Shown: piece after piece, positions 19,501-28,438 of the stretch
Position numbering within the stretch: position 1 is the stretch's first letter
Layout of the letters: every line of letters starts with the position of its first letter
Assembly: GCA_016931385.1 (NCBI GenBank)
Contig: JAFGEV010000141.1
Coordinates: 1 to 38,610 of the forward strand
DNA: 38,610 nucleotides
Origin: Prolixibacteraceae bacterium
Lineage (GTDB): Bacteria > Bacteroidota > Bacteroidia > Bacteroidales > Prolixibacteraceae
Direction: 5' to 3'
Notes under the pieces: model-generated
The model's input: only the letters and a program-made list of their open reading frames with translations
The model's database searches: none
What the model was told of the DNA's origin: nothing
Program-made: the position numbers and the translations under genes

Positions 19501-19992
19501 GGTAACAGTGGCGAATATGTTTTATTAACTGATAAAAATGGAAAAGAGATACTTTCGTTTACCTACTCCGATCAGCTTCCCTGGCCGGTTGAAGCCGACG
19601 GTACAGGTTATTCCCTTACTTCGGTTGAAGATGACCCGAAAGGTGACCCCAATAACGTTGCATACTGGAAATTCTCATCGGCATTAAACGGTTCGCCTTT
19701 TGCAAACGACGATGGTTCAACTTCTTCAGACGATAATCCTTTTGCCTTAAAGTGTGATGTGAGGGTTTATCCAAACCCGGCTTCGGGTTTCATAAAGGTT
19801 TCGGTAAAGGGTACAGAAAATATTGTTGTTACTTGCTTTGATTTGCAGGGAAGGCTTAAGTTTAAAGAGGAGATTCTTTCAGGTGAAAAAATCGATTTGT
19901 CACCCTTTAGTCTCGATAATGGTTTGTATATACTTAGGATATTTGCAGGCGACAATATTTTTACCCAAAAGCTTGAGTTTATAGTCATTTGA
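16579..19992 (+). CDS. T9SS-exported CotH-kinase family protein, multidomain
   Basis: 1137 residues. Start ATG 16579 or 16600; both give a signal peptide ending at NIFAQ. Domains in order: an N-terminal jelly-roll (about 30-195, DGFVLWINGEEV), a chitobiase-C/CHB_HEX-like domain (about 205-300, VIYTVDGSNPQ), a CotH kinase-like domain (about 345-745, GLRIRGGNS, KHAFRLFFRKEYG, FVAHDSEHCMF), a second CHB_HEX-like domain (about 800-870, IYFTTNGADPR), a lamin-tail domain (about 885-985, EFIEFKNTGSEVLDLSGLKL), and a type A T9SS sorting domain (1062-1137, VYPNPASGFIKV). CotH proteins are atypical kinases best known from Bacillus spore coats. Here the protein is expected on the cell surface, where its substrate and phosphate donor are unknown. 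It is probably the last gene of the operator B unit. Confidence 0.85.
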   Translation: MFLNNFFMTYRLLFVLQIFLVLSLKNIFAQINFNKGAEYRLLKGISTVDLPENWMADGSVSAGWDVAFAPFRYGDGDGGTELSDMRNYYSTFYLQTKFTAQNIDAISSVNFNISYDDGFVLWINGEEVIRRNAPVSLVPGALSPENHEWNDPLSIDLAVENLPIIEGENLVSIQVFNTTLGSSDAYFDMGIMGNVVQPELPMVDAEGISLTFSHNAGFYANAFELQVTASNDAFGVIYTVDGSNPQTSATAIKAGSVVAVTVDPDSETGRGRTPAFIVRASLWKEGFSPAFPVGNTYIFLDKVPEQSNPGGGWPSGSVNGQRIDYDMAADIVTNSKYSSMMGQALLEIPSISISTDLDNLFGYSQGIYVNASQKGEEWERDCSIELINPSGKEGFSVNAGLRIRGGNSAKNSNNPKHAFRLFFRKEYGEGKLHYPLFDDKGASEFDCFDLRCEQNYSWSMDGDPQNTLIKDIYSRDMQQQMGHLSAKGEYYHLYLNGMYWGIFQTDERPEASFAESYLGGDKEDYDIVKVNTQPWPYYNEVTEGTMDTWEDLWNLCRTGFQTNEQYFNLEGKDKNGKRIHDARVWVDIDNLIDFLLIIFYTGNFDAPVSAWGGNDMPNNFFAIINRENLSQGFKFVAHDSEHCMFVDEKNIDNGIHENRVNIGTTGAMKINRLLDFNPQWLHYRLCQNEEYRLRFADHAYKYLSEGGLFSPDTAHWYFERRALEIDTAIVAESARWGDAQQWGGSLNRDDHWLAELENLYDNYFPYRTDIVIGQLQDENLYPQYNAPRVSAEGTTVVENRHLFSAEVSVTVDRNNPTGDIYFTTNGADPRLPGGTISPDAINGGKSTSFQLTSNTLFKGRVKSGNAWGALNTVLFVKQEQDFSKFKVTELDYHPLDIIDGVDTIDQKNLEFIEFKNTGSEVLDLSGLKLDSAVTFTFPSGTLLFPGHFYVVASKPNSFFRRFGRYPDGNFQGQFGNSGEYVLLTDKNGKEILSFTYSDQLPWPVEADGTGYSLTSVEDDPKGDPNNVAYWKFSSALNGSPFANDDGSTSSDDNPFALKCDVRVYPNPASGFIKVSVKGTENIVVTCFDLQGRLKFKEEILSGEKIDLSPFSLDNGLYILRIFAGDNIFTQKLEFIVI

Positions 19993-20100
19993 TTATTTAT
20001 CGTATTGCCAAATCTGTCAATATTTCTAACAAAACTCATTATTTGAAGAAGGTCTAATGTAAGAATCAGATTTATAGCGTGATGTGCTTTATGTGCTTCA

Positions 20101-20163
20101 ACATTTATACAAGTTTTTTGAACATTTGGGACTGTTAAAAAAGTACAGAATCATGTTATTTAC
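20101..20163 (+). promoter_or_regulatory. Operator C: 21-bp direct repeat plus -7 element
   Basis: Half-sites ACATTT at 20101-20106 and ACATTT at 20122-20127, 21 bp apart, joined by ATACAAGTTTTTTGA. TTATTTAC at 20156-20163 is a weak -7 match but sits at the same distance, 34 bp, as in operator A. Transcription should begin near 20170 and cover the small Cys/His ORF and the SusC/D genes. Confidence 0.65.
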
Positions 20164-20212
20164 ATTAACAAAATCCTGATTGATTTCTGCAAAATCAAAT
20201 GAATATTGAAAA

Positions 20213-20422
20213 ATGATGATTTTAACAAGCATGTTAAGGGAAGATAAGTACAAACCGCAGCAACTCCGTTTTGTTTGCCCTGTGTGTGAAAAATTTGTAA
20301 GCACGAAAGAATGGGAAGATTACGGAATGCATTTTCACTGTACCGAATATTATTTATCGGGGAGGTATCTAAAAGAAATTGAAATGAAAAAAGAAGGGAA
20401 TATACATCTAATAAAACTATGA
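20213..20422 (+). CDS. Small Cys/His (putative zinc-ribbon) protein leading the SusC/D operon
   Basis: 69 residues from ATG 20213; later in-frame Mets at 20216 and 20231 are alternatives. It has C22-x2-C25 (CPVC) and H40-x-H42-C43 (HFHC), enough ligands for one zinc ion, and a charged remainder with no signal peptide, so it should be cytoplasmic. I do not recognise a family. It lies between operator C and susC1 and stops three bases before the susC1 ATG, so translation of the two may be coupled. It could be a small regulator, a translated leader, or a chance ORF; the clustered Cys and His residues favour a real protein. Confidence 0.5.
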   Translation: MMILTSMLREDKYKPQQLRFVCPVCEKFVSTKEWEDYGMHFHCTEYYLSGRYLKEIEMKKEGNIHLIKL

Positions 20423-20425
20423 TAA

Positions 20426-23400
20426 ATGAAATCTAACTTAATTGGAAAAACTCAATTGTTGCTGATTGTATTGCTTGTACTGGCGCTGCCATTATTTGCA
20501 GCCCTGCAGGTAAAAACCATCACAGGTACGGTAACCGATGAAAAGGGAGATGCTTTGCCCGGTGTTACCGTTAGGGTGATGGGTACCACAAGGGGCGTGG
20601 TCACTGATCCTGATGGGAAATACAGCATTGATGCTGAAGACGACGAAGTACTTTCGTTTTCGTTTATCGGGATGCAAACACAGGAGATATCGGTTGAAAA
20701 GAAAACCGTTATCAATGTGTCCTTATCAGCTGGCGTTGAAAATATCGACGAGGTGGTTGTTGTTGGTTATGGCGTTCAATCAAAAGAGTCGGTAGTAGGT
20801 GCAATCTCTCAGGTTTCGGGCGAAAAACTCCAGGCCATGAAAATGGGTGGCAGCCTCGAAAACTCACTTCAGGGTAGCCTGCCCGGCCTTACGGTAATCT
20901 CAACAGACCCGACACCTGGTGAAGAGTCTTTAAATGGTATTACGATGCTTATCAGGGGAAGTTCATCGCTTGGAAGCAACAGCCCGCTTGTAATTGTCGA
21001 TGGAGTTGAACGAAGCTTCTCGAACCTTGATCCAAATGAGGTGGCTTCCATTTCAATCCTGAAAGATGCTTCTGCAACTGCAGTTTATGGTATCAAAGGT
21101 GCAAATGGTGTTATCATTGTTACCACAAAACGTGGGCGTAAAGGTGCCGTGCAGCTCGAACTTTCAGCTGAAGTTTCGCTAAAAGAGGCAACCCGCCTGC
21201 CCGAGTACCTGAATGCTTACGAAACCCTTTTGCTTCGTAATGAAGCTTACCGTAACGACCAGAACTGGGATATGATGGTTTCTGACGAAGTGCTTGAACA
21301 TTACCGTACCCAGGATGCTCCCTGGTTGTACACCGATTTCGACTGGATGGGGTTTCTGTTTAAGCCCGGTTGGGATCAGAACTATAATGTGAATGCCCGT
21401 GGGGGGAATAACTTTGTTCAGTATTTTGTCTCGTTGGGATATTTACACGAAGGCGACATTTACACAGTAGGTGACCTTTTCCCATACGATTACGATCAAT
21501 ATAACGCCCACTATTTCCACGACAGGTACAACTTCAGGAATAACCTCGACTTTAATATCACAAAAACAACAAAATTGTCGGTTAACCTTGGCGGTAATAT
21601 CAAAAAGTGGGGAAGACCATTCGATAATTACACGCAGGAAACCTGGTTCAACCCGGTAACCCTGCCGGCATATTACCCTGCCGAAGTGCTTGATGAATTC
21701 CCCGACGATGTGATCCCTTATGATCAGGATAGAATCAGGATTGCCTGTAATCCCAGGTTCTTTAATACCAGGCTCGACTGGTTAGGTGGCCGTGGCTTTG
21801 AAAGATTGAAAAGCAATGAGTTAAATGCCGATGTGATCCTGGAACAAAAATTAGATTTCCTAACTAAAGGATTGACCCTTTCAGGAACCTATTCATATAA
21901 CGACTATGCACGTTATAAAGAGAGCTTCAAAACCGGCCCGGGTTTCTATGGCGAAATATTTGGTTATTACCTGAACCCTGCCGACACAACCTGGGGGCGT
22001 TACAATTCAGATGGTAACGAGGACTTTGACACACCGCAACCAAAGCTGATTTCGCATGGTGATGTGCTGGAATCCAGTTTCAGGAGCCTTTATTATAAGT
22101 TGCAGGCCAACTATGCGCGCAAATTTGGAGAACACAATGTTTCGGCAACTGCGGTTTTCAGTCGCCGTGAATCAACAAGTGGCTCTGCCTTTACACACTA
22201 TGAAGAAAACTGGGTTGCACGTGCCACTTACGATTTAAAAGGAAAATACTTTTTAGAAGCCAGTGTTGCACACACGGGATCAGAGAATTTTGCACCCGGT
22301 TTACGTTTCGGCACATTCCCTGCAACTGCAGCAGGCTGGCTGGTATCGGAAGAGAAATTCTGGAAAGATGCCATGCCATGGTTTAACCTTTTCAAGATGA
22401 AATATTCATGGGGTATTGTTGGTAGCGATGCCAATATAGCACGTTGGTTATACATATCGGAGTATACTTCAAGCGGAGGGATAAGTTTTGGATACCCGCA
22501 ACGAGGGTACAGTACCATTGCCGAAGGAAATGTACCCGTTAGTGATGTAACCTGGGAAAAGGCTGTGAAACAAAACCTGGGTTTCGAATTGGGCTTCTTT
22601 CAGAATATGATCACTTTGAATGTTGATTTTTATGACGAAAAAAGGGAAGATATCCTTCAGGAAAGGAAAAGGGTTCCCTCGTGGTTTGGCGCAGGGAGCA
22701 TAACAGGGAACATTGGCGAAACCAAGAGCCACGGTTTTGAGGTAGAAGTGAATTTTAACAAAACCTTGCCAGGAGGCCTTAACCTGTTTGCTTCGGCATA
22801 TTTAACCGGCAATGAAAGCCGCGTGGTTTTTTACGATGAACCAACCACAAAACCCTTCAACCTTAGTGTGGAAGGAAAACCCGTGGAACTTGCCGATAGG
22901 ATGGATTGGTATAACCCGTCAGCAGGTCTTGAAGTGGAAGGGTACTACCAGAATATTGATGAAATATTTATGGCAGCAGAGATGGGCCGTAACGGATCAA
23001 TTGTTGCCGGCGACCATTATTATCTCGATTTTAACGGCGATGGAAATATCGATGCCCAGGATTATGTTGTTACCGAACATCCGTATGCACCTGCATTCGT
23101 TTACAATGCAAAGTTTGGGTGCATTTACAAAAACTGGACTGCCCAGGTCGACTTCTACGGCGTGTCGGATGTTGAATACCAGATGCGCCAGGGAGGCATG
23201 TTCTATCTCTACCCGTTCTCACAGGATAAAGATAACGCGCTGCTGATCCACAACGATTACTGGACACCTGATAATCCCGATGCAACCTATCCCGCAGTGC
23301 ATACCAATGTGAATTATAACCCTAATTATACCTTTAGCAGTTTTGCCAATGTGAATGGGAGATATTTCAGGTTGAAAAATGCCAGGGTAAGCTACATCTT

Positions 23401-23584
23401 CAGGCTCGATGCATTTAAAAGTATTGGGATTCAGAGCGCTGAACTGGCATTGACAGGAACCAACCTGTTTACCTTCACTGAATACCCTCTGGGCGGAGAT
23501 CCCGAGGGGGCTAACTCAGGGGTTGATTTTGGCGCTTACCCGCAGTTAAGAAGATATTCACTCGAACTGAAAATTGTATTTTAA
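20426..23584 (+). CDS. SusC-like TonB-dependent outer-membrane transporter 1
   Basis: 1052 residues. Signal peptide 1 to about 26, then a carboxypeptidase-D-regulatory-like domain (about 30-105, TGTVTDEKGDALPGVTV), the SusC TonB-box region DEVVVVGYG, the plug domain (about 115-230, GSSSLGSNSPLVIVDG, SISILKDASATAVYG), and a 22-strand barrel ending in SLELKIVF. A DFNGDGNID acidic loop, common in SusC barrels, lies near residue 870. It should import an oligosaccharide or related ligand across the outer membrane with the SusD lipoprotein encoded 18 bp downstream as its lid. It is the first large gene of the operator C unit. Confidence 0.97.
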   Translation: MKSNLIGKTQLLLIVLLVLALPLFAALQVKTITGTVTDEKGDALPGVTVRVMGTTRGVVTDPDGKYSIDAEDDEVLSFSFIGMQTQEISVEKKTVINVSLSAGVENIDEVVVVGYGVQSKESVVGAISQVSGEKLQAMKMGGSLENSLQGSLPGLTVISTDPTPGEESLNGITMLIRGSSSLGSNSPLVIVDGVERSFSNLDPNEVASISILKDASATAVYGIKGANGVIIVTTKRGRKGAVQLELSAEVSLKEATRLPEYLNAYETLLLRNEAYRNDQNWDMMVSDEVLEHYRTQDAPWLYTDFDWMGFLFKPGWDQNYNVNARGGNNFVQYFVSLGYLHEGDIYTVGDLFPYDYDQYNAHYFHDRYNFRNNLDFNITKTTKLSVNLGGNIKKWGRPFDNYTQETWFNPVTLPAYYPAEVLDEFPDDVIPYDQDRIRIACNPRFFNTRLDWLGGRGFERLKSNELNADVILEQKLDFLTKGLTLSGTYSYNDYARYKESFKTGPGFYGEIFGYYLNPADTTWGRYNSDGNEDFDTPQPKLISHGDVLESSFRSLYYKLQANYARKFGEHNVSATAVFSRRESTSGSAFTHYEENWVARATYDLKGKYFLEASVAHTGSENFAPGLRFGTFPATAAGWLVSEEKFWKDAMPWFNLFKMKYSWGIVGSDANIARWLYISEYTSSGGISFGYPQRGYSTIAEGNVPVSDVTWEKAVKQNLGFELGFFQNMITLNVDFYDEKREDILQERKRVPSWFGAGSITGNIGETKSHGFEVEVNFNKTLPGGLNLFASAYLTGNESRVVFYDEPTTKPFNLSVEGKPVELADRMDWYNPSAGLEVEGYYQNIDEIFMAAEMGRNGSIVAGDHYYLDFNGDGNIDAQDYVVTEHPYAPAFVYNAKFGCIYKNWTAQVDFYGVSDVEYQMRQGGMFYLYPFSQDKDNALLIHNDYWTPDNPDATYPAVHTNVNYNPNYTFSSFANVNGRYFRLKNARVSYIFRLDAFKSIGIQSAELALTGTNLFTFTEYPLGGDPEGANSGVDFGAYPQLRRYSLELKIVF

Positions 23585-23602
23585 TCCGGAAATCTGAAAA
23601 AA

Positions 23603-25342
23603 ATGAAGAAAATAGTATCAATAATCATGATAGCACTTTTGTTTTGGGGATGTGAAGAATACCTCGACAAAGTGCCCGATTCCGAAGGGATGACCGAAGA
23701 AGAAGTTTTCACCGACTATCTTAACTTCAAGAAGTTTCAGGACCGGATGTATAAGGACATGCTCGATTATGTGGCCGATTACGAGTATTCGTTTATCGCT
23801 GCTGTGTGCGACGAAGGGACAACAAGTTGCCGTTGGGAAACCCTGCCTGTTGTTCAGAACGGAAACTGGTTGCAATGTTACGGTTTAGCGCAGGCTTTGC
23901 AGTTTTCAACAGTATGGAGGGCATGGGAAAGCATACGTATTGCCAATATGTCGCTCGAAAAACTGCCTATGCTCGAAAATGCTTCCAATCAGCAAAAAGA
24001 TGAACTGAAGGGGCAGGCACATTTTATGAGGGCCTGGTATTATTACGAAATGTTGAAGCGTCAGGGAGGGATGCCCTATCTCACCAGGACACTTGGTCCT
24101 TCCGACGATTTTGCCCTGCCACGCCTTTCGTTCGATGAAACTGCCCATATGATTGCTGCCGATTGCGATACAGCTGCTTCGCTCTTGCCTGTGTCATGGC
24201 CGAATAACGAATACGGGCGTCCGACACAAGGGGCTGCCATGGCCTTAAAGGCAAATACTTTCCTGTTTAATGCAAGCCCGTCGAACAATTCATCAAACGA
24301 TCAGGCCAAATGGGAAGAAGCCGCGCAGGCTGCCTGGGATTTAATCAAATTCTCGGAGGATAACAGTGTGTACAGCCTTGTTGAGTGCAATTCAACCGAC
24401 CAGGTAACATACATGTCGCCCGAGGGGGTAAAAACCATTGAATTCACCGGCGGTTACGACAGCATATTTAACTATGAACCTTTCGTAGATGAAATTATCT
24501 GGGAATATGCTTCACAAATGCAAAACAGTGGCCGTTACTCTGTGTTTTCAACCACCAACCTTGTTACCGGTGGGATCATTCAGGGGTATAGCCCCTCACA
24601 AAATATGGTTGATTTGTATGAAACCAAAAACGGCCTTGCCATTGGTGACGATCCTGGATACAATGAGCAGGATCCTTATGTAGACAGGGATCCCCGCTTT
24701 TACCATAATATTTTGTTTAACCGTGAAAGGTGGACCAGTAAAACCGATTACTACCTGAGTCTTTACAATGGAGGTGAAGAACGTCAGGCTGCTGAACATT
24801 ACAGCAAAACAGGCTACCTCGCCCGAAAATTCTGGGTCGACAACATTGACCAGTGGTCCGATGCAGTCCATCCCATTTCGCACTGTATTTATTTCAGGTA
24901 TACTGAAGTTTTAATGTGGTATGCCGAAGCCTGCAACGAAATCGGAGGTCCGGCGCACACACTCTCCGGGGCTAATCTTAGCGCTTTGGATGCGGTGAAC
25001 AAAATCCGTGCACGTGTTGGAATGCCCGGTGTTAATGCAATGTATACAAGCAGCAAGGAAGCATTCCGGGAAAGGATCAAGAACGAACGTGCCGTAGAAT
25101 TCTTCCTTGAAGGAAAACGCTTCTTTGACTTGTCACGTTGGGGCGATGCTTCAAAAGTTAAGCATAAGGAAATATACGGGATCAACATTGCCGAAGATGC
25201 ATCACAGCCAACAGGGTATGTATTTAACCGTTCTACAGAACCCGTTGTTACTTTGACGTTTGATCAGAAACATTACAAGTGGCCCATCCCACTGGAAGAT
25301 GCGACCATGTTTGAAGAATTTAAACAGAATCCGGGATGGTAA
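23603..25342 (+). CDS. SusD-like surface glycan-binding lipoprotein 1
   Basis: 579 residues with lipobox FWGC (C17), so anchored in the outer membrane facing outward. The RagB/SusD helical TPR scaffold is clear: FMRAWYYYEMLKRQGG, ALKANTFLFNAS, YFRYTEVLMWYAEACNE, and IKNERAVEFFLEGKRFFDLSRWG. It ends in the family-typical QNPGW. It should form a pedal-bin complex with SusC1 and deliver ligand to it. The specificity-determining loops cannot be read from sequence alone. Confidence 0.97.
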   Translation: MKKIVSIIMIALLFWGCEEYLDKVPDSEGMTEEEVFTDYLNFKKFQDRMYKDMLDYVADYEYSFIAAVCDEGTTSCRWETLPVVQNGNWLQCYGLAQALQFSTVWRAWESIRIANMSLEKLPMLENASNQQKDELKGQAHFMRAWYYYEMLKRQGGMPYLTRTLGPSDDFALPRLSFDETAHMIAADCDTAASLLPVSWPNNEYGRPTQGAAMALKANTFLFNASPSNNSSNDQAKWEEAAQAAWDLIKFSEDNSVYSLVECNSTDQVTYMSPEGVKTIEFTGGYDSIFNYEPFVDEIIWEYASQMQNSGRYSVFSTTNLVTGGIIQGYSPSQNMVDLYETKNGLAIGDDPGYNEQDPYVDRDPRFYHNILFNRERWTSKTDYYLSLYNGGEERQAAEHYSKTGYLARKFWVDNIDQWSDAVHPISHCIYFRYTEVLMWYAEACNEIGGPAHTLSGANLSALDAVNKIRARVGMPGVNAMYTSSKEAFRERIKNERAVEFFLEGKRFFDLSRWGDASKVKHKEIYGINIAEDASQPTGYVFNRSTEPVVTLTFDQKHYKWPIPLEDATMFEEFKQNPGW

Positions 25343-25382
25343 TTCCTAAGGTAAAAAAGTAATACGATTAAAAAGTTATCGA

Positions 25383-28300
25383 ATGAAGCAAATAATAAGC
25401 ATAAAACTGTTGGTAATTCTGGCCATAATTGTAAACATTCAATTGTTTGCGCAGGAAGAAGAATTTGCAACGGTTTCAGTTAAAGGAAAAGTGCTCGGTG
25501 AAAATGCTGAACCCTTGTCGAACATTGAGTTAAAAGCATTTATGAGCAACGATATAGCCCTTACAAATGCACAGGGCGAATTTGAAATTGATGTGGTGGA
25601 AAACCGCACCGACCGGATAACCATCGATGAGCCGGGATACCTGCTTAAAGTAGTGGCTGTAATGAATGGTAACCTGACTGAAGAAAACCTGGTACTCGAA
25701 AAACAACTTGTTTTTGATCCGGCCAATGATGTTGAACTGCCCTTCAGAAGCCTGAAAACAACACGGACGGTTTCATCGGTTTATACGGTTACTGCCGATA
25801 AGCTGGGATCATTTCCGTCAGGGTCATTTCTCGATGCTTTATCGGGCCTGGTGCCCGGAATGGTGGTTGTACAGAATACTTCAACACCGGGAAGTGAGTC
25901 TTCATCTGTGCAAATTCAGGGGCAGTCGGCAACGATTTATGTCGATGGCGTAATACGCGACCCGTCCGATCTGATTGCCGAAGAAGTTGATAAGGTTGAA
26001 ATCCTGAAAGATCAGGCCAGCCGTGCCCCGCTGGGAATTTATGGCTCCGGTCCTGCAATATGGATTTCAACACGACAGGGAGACAGCTTTAACCGTGAAA
26101 TGGGCTTTTCAGCCGAATATGGCATGAACATGGCCACGGCAATTCCCGAATATACCGATGCCTGGGAATATGCGACCCTTTACAACCAGGCTATGGTTAA
26201 CGACGGATTTGAACCCTATTATTCCGACGATGCCTTAAACGCGTATAAAAACAATGCCGACCCGGTAAACTACCCGAATATTAATTACCTCGACAGGTAT
26301 GTACGCCCGTCTTCACCTTTCCTGAAAGCAAATATCCACTTTGCAGGGGGTGATGAGAAAGTGAACTATTTTTCGATGATCAGTTATATGGGAAGCGAAG
26401 GCCTGGAAGCCGTTGGTGAAAAGTATTCCAGCGACAGGTTAAAACTCCGGGGGAATGTGAACATCAAACTGAATGAATTGATCAGAATGAATGTAAATAT
26501 CTCGGGTATGTACAAAGGGAGCAGAAATCCCCATGAAAATATTTTTATACTTAACTCGGTCATCCCGGCCAATGCCCATCCGATCTCTTTTAACGATTCG
26601 TTGATTGTTAGCAACGATTATCCTATAAACATTGAAAACGAACTGGTATATGGCGGATTCAGGGAGTCAACAACCTTAAGTACGCAAAACAATGCAACCC
26701 TGTATTTCGACCTGTCCGATTTTGTTGAAGGACTTAGTGCAAGGGCTTCGGCTGCGTTCGATGTAACGAGTTTTATAACTACAGGGAAGTACGAGTCGGC
26801 GCCTTTGTACCGGCTGGTGGAAAGCAGTACCGGTGCCGATTCTATAGAACTTGTATCGGCCGAGGTTAAAGTGCAGAATAAATCTGTATTGTCAAACAAC
26901 ATATTGCGAAAAACAGTAGCCAGTTTATCGTTGAATTACGACCGCACGTTCGGCAAACATGCAGTAGCCTCAAACCTGAGTTACTATCAGGGCGCGTTTG
27001 AACAAAACGCCTATACAGGCTACCAGCCAGAAAAAATGCAGGATTTTACATTAAGCGCAACCTATACTTACGATGACAAGTACACGGTTCAAATAGATCA
27101 GGTTTTGTCGGGGAGCATGAGAATGCCAAAAGGGAAGAGGTTTTCGTATTACCCGACCATTGGCGCAGGCTGGACGATTAGCAACGAAGATTTCCTGAAA
27201 GAAAGCAATGCAATCGACTTTTTAAAACTGAATGCTTCGTTTGGCATCATGGGCGTAAATGATTTTACATACCTGACCGGCGATTTTTTACTTAGCGATT
27301 ATGATACGTATTATTTATACGAAACCCTTTGGGAACAAAGAGGCTCATGGCTAAGCGGTATTGCCGGGAAGTTTGGAACACCCATTAATGGCTATATTAT
27401 TAAGCAGGTTGCCAGCGACCAGTATACTGTTCCTAAAAAGCGGTATATAAATGTTGGTATTCAAGGCGCTATGTTCGATAATTCGCTTACCGTTGACCTG
27501 AACTATTACAACATGAGCAATTATGACATGATTTCCCAGATGAAGAGCTATACACCTTCATTGTTTGGTGGTGGTGGATTTTTGCCGGCAACAAACTTTG
27601 GAGAGATCAACTACTGGGGCTTCGATGGCGCTGTTCAGTATACAAAAACTGTCGGTGATTTTACAGTTAGCGCCGGGGCAAACGCTCTGTATCATCGAGG
27701 AAAAATCATTGAATGGGATGAACCTTTAAACCTTGACGATTACCGCAAAAATGCCGGTAAGGAAACCGATGAATATGTAATGTACAACGCGCTTGGGCTT
27801 TTCCAGAACCAGGATGAAATAGATGCCAGCGAAGTATATCAAACCTTTGGTTCTGTTGTTCCGGGCGATATCAAATACGAAGATTACACCGGCGACGGCA
27901 TTGTTGACGAAAAAGACATGTACCGCACAGGCGCACATGCTCCGCGTATATACTACGGAGTTAATATCTCTTTAAGTTACAAGGGCTTTAAAATTAAAGC
28001 TGTAGGGCAGGGACGCACCGATGGTGAAATGATGTTGGCATACAATTCTTATTTTAATAACACGGGGAACAATCAGAATTTCTCGAAAGCAGTTCTTGAT
28101 AGCTGGACAGAATCCAATACCGATGCAAGATTCCCGAGGTTAACCACAACATCGATCAATAATATGCAAACATCTTCTTTCTGGCTTACTGATGCTTCCT
28201 ATTTCAGATTGAAAAATGTGGAAGTAAGTTATACCTTGCCTAAGAATATTTCCAGGAAAATGCTGATGGGCAACTGCACTGTCTTTTTGCGTGGTTCGAA

Positions 28301-28418
28301 CCTTTTCGAAACATCTGAACTGTCGGAATTCGGTATCGATCCCGAAAATAATTATGCCGGTATGTATACATATCCAATTTATGAAACCTATACGGTTGGG
28401 GTAACATGTATGTTTTAA
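25383..28418 (+). CDS. SusC-like TonB-dependent transporter 2, divergent
   Basis: 1011 residues; signal peptide ends at IQLFAQ. A carboxypeptidase-regulatory-like domain (about 30-105, VSVKGKVLGENAEPLSNIEL) precedes a plug with IYVDGVIRD and KVEILKDQASRAPLGIYG and a barrel ending in the aromatic YTVGVTCMF. The usual VVVVGYG TonB-box stretch is missing; the corresponding region reads ELPFRSLKTTRTVSS. It is shorter and more divergent than SusC1 and may couple to TonB differently or have a different gating behaviour. It overlaps no reading frame upstream (40-bp gap) and is followed by its SusD partner. Confidence 0.95.
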   Translation: MKQIISIKLLVILAIIVNIQLFAQEEEFATVSVKGKVLGENAEPLSNIELKAFMSNDIALTNAQGEFEIDVVENRTDRITIDEPGYLLKVVAVMNGNLTEENLVLEKQLVFDPANDVELPFRSLKTTRTVSSVYTVTADKLGSFPSGSFLDALSGLVPGMVVVQNTSTPGSESSSVQIQGQSATIYVDGVIRDPSDLIAEEVDKVEILKDQASRAPLGIYGSGPAIWISTRQGDSFNREMGFSAEYGMNMATAIPEYTDAWEYATLYNQAMVNDGFEPYYSDDALNAYKNNADPVNYPNINYLDRYVRPSSPFLKANIHFAGGDEKVNYFSMISYMGSEGLEAVGEKYSSDRLKLRGNVNIKLNELIRMNVNISGMYKGSRNPHENIFILNSVIPANAHPISFNDSLIVSNDYPINIENELVYGGFRESTTLSTQNNATLYFDLSDFVEGLSARASAAFDVTSFITTGKYESAPLYRLVESSTGADSIELVSAEVKVQNKSVLSNNILRKTVASLSLNYDRTFGKHAVASNLSYYQGAFEQNAYTGYQPEKMQDFTLSATYTYDDKYTVQIDQVLSGSMRMPKGKRFSYYPTIGAGWTISNEDFLKESNAIDFLKLNASFGIMGVNDFTYLTGDFLLSDYDTYYLYETLWEQRGSWLSGIAGKFGTPINGYIIKQVASDQYTVPKKRYINVGIQGAMFDNSLTVDLNYYNMSNYDMISQMKSYTPSLFGGGGFLPATNFGEINYWGFDGAVQYTKTVGDFTVSAGANALYHRGKIIEWDEPLNLDDYRKNAGKETDEYVMYNALGLFQNQDEIDASEVYQTFGSVVPGDIKYEDYTGDGIVDEKDMYRTGAHAPRIYYGVNISLSYKGFKIKAVGQGRTDGEMMLAYNSYFNNTGNNQNFSKAVLDSWTESNTDARFPRLTTTSINNMQTSSFWLTDASYFRLKNVEVSYTLPKNISRKMLMGNCTVFLRGSNLFETSELSEFGIDPENNYAGMYTYPIYETYTVGVTCMF

Positions 28419-28438
28419 TGAATTTAAAAAAGAGTAAT

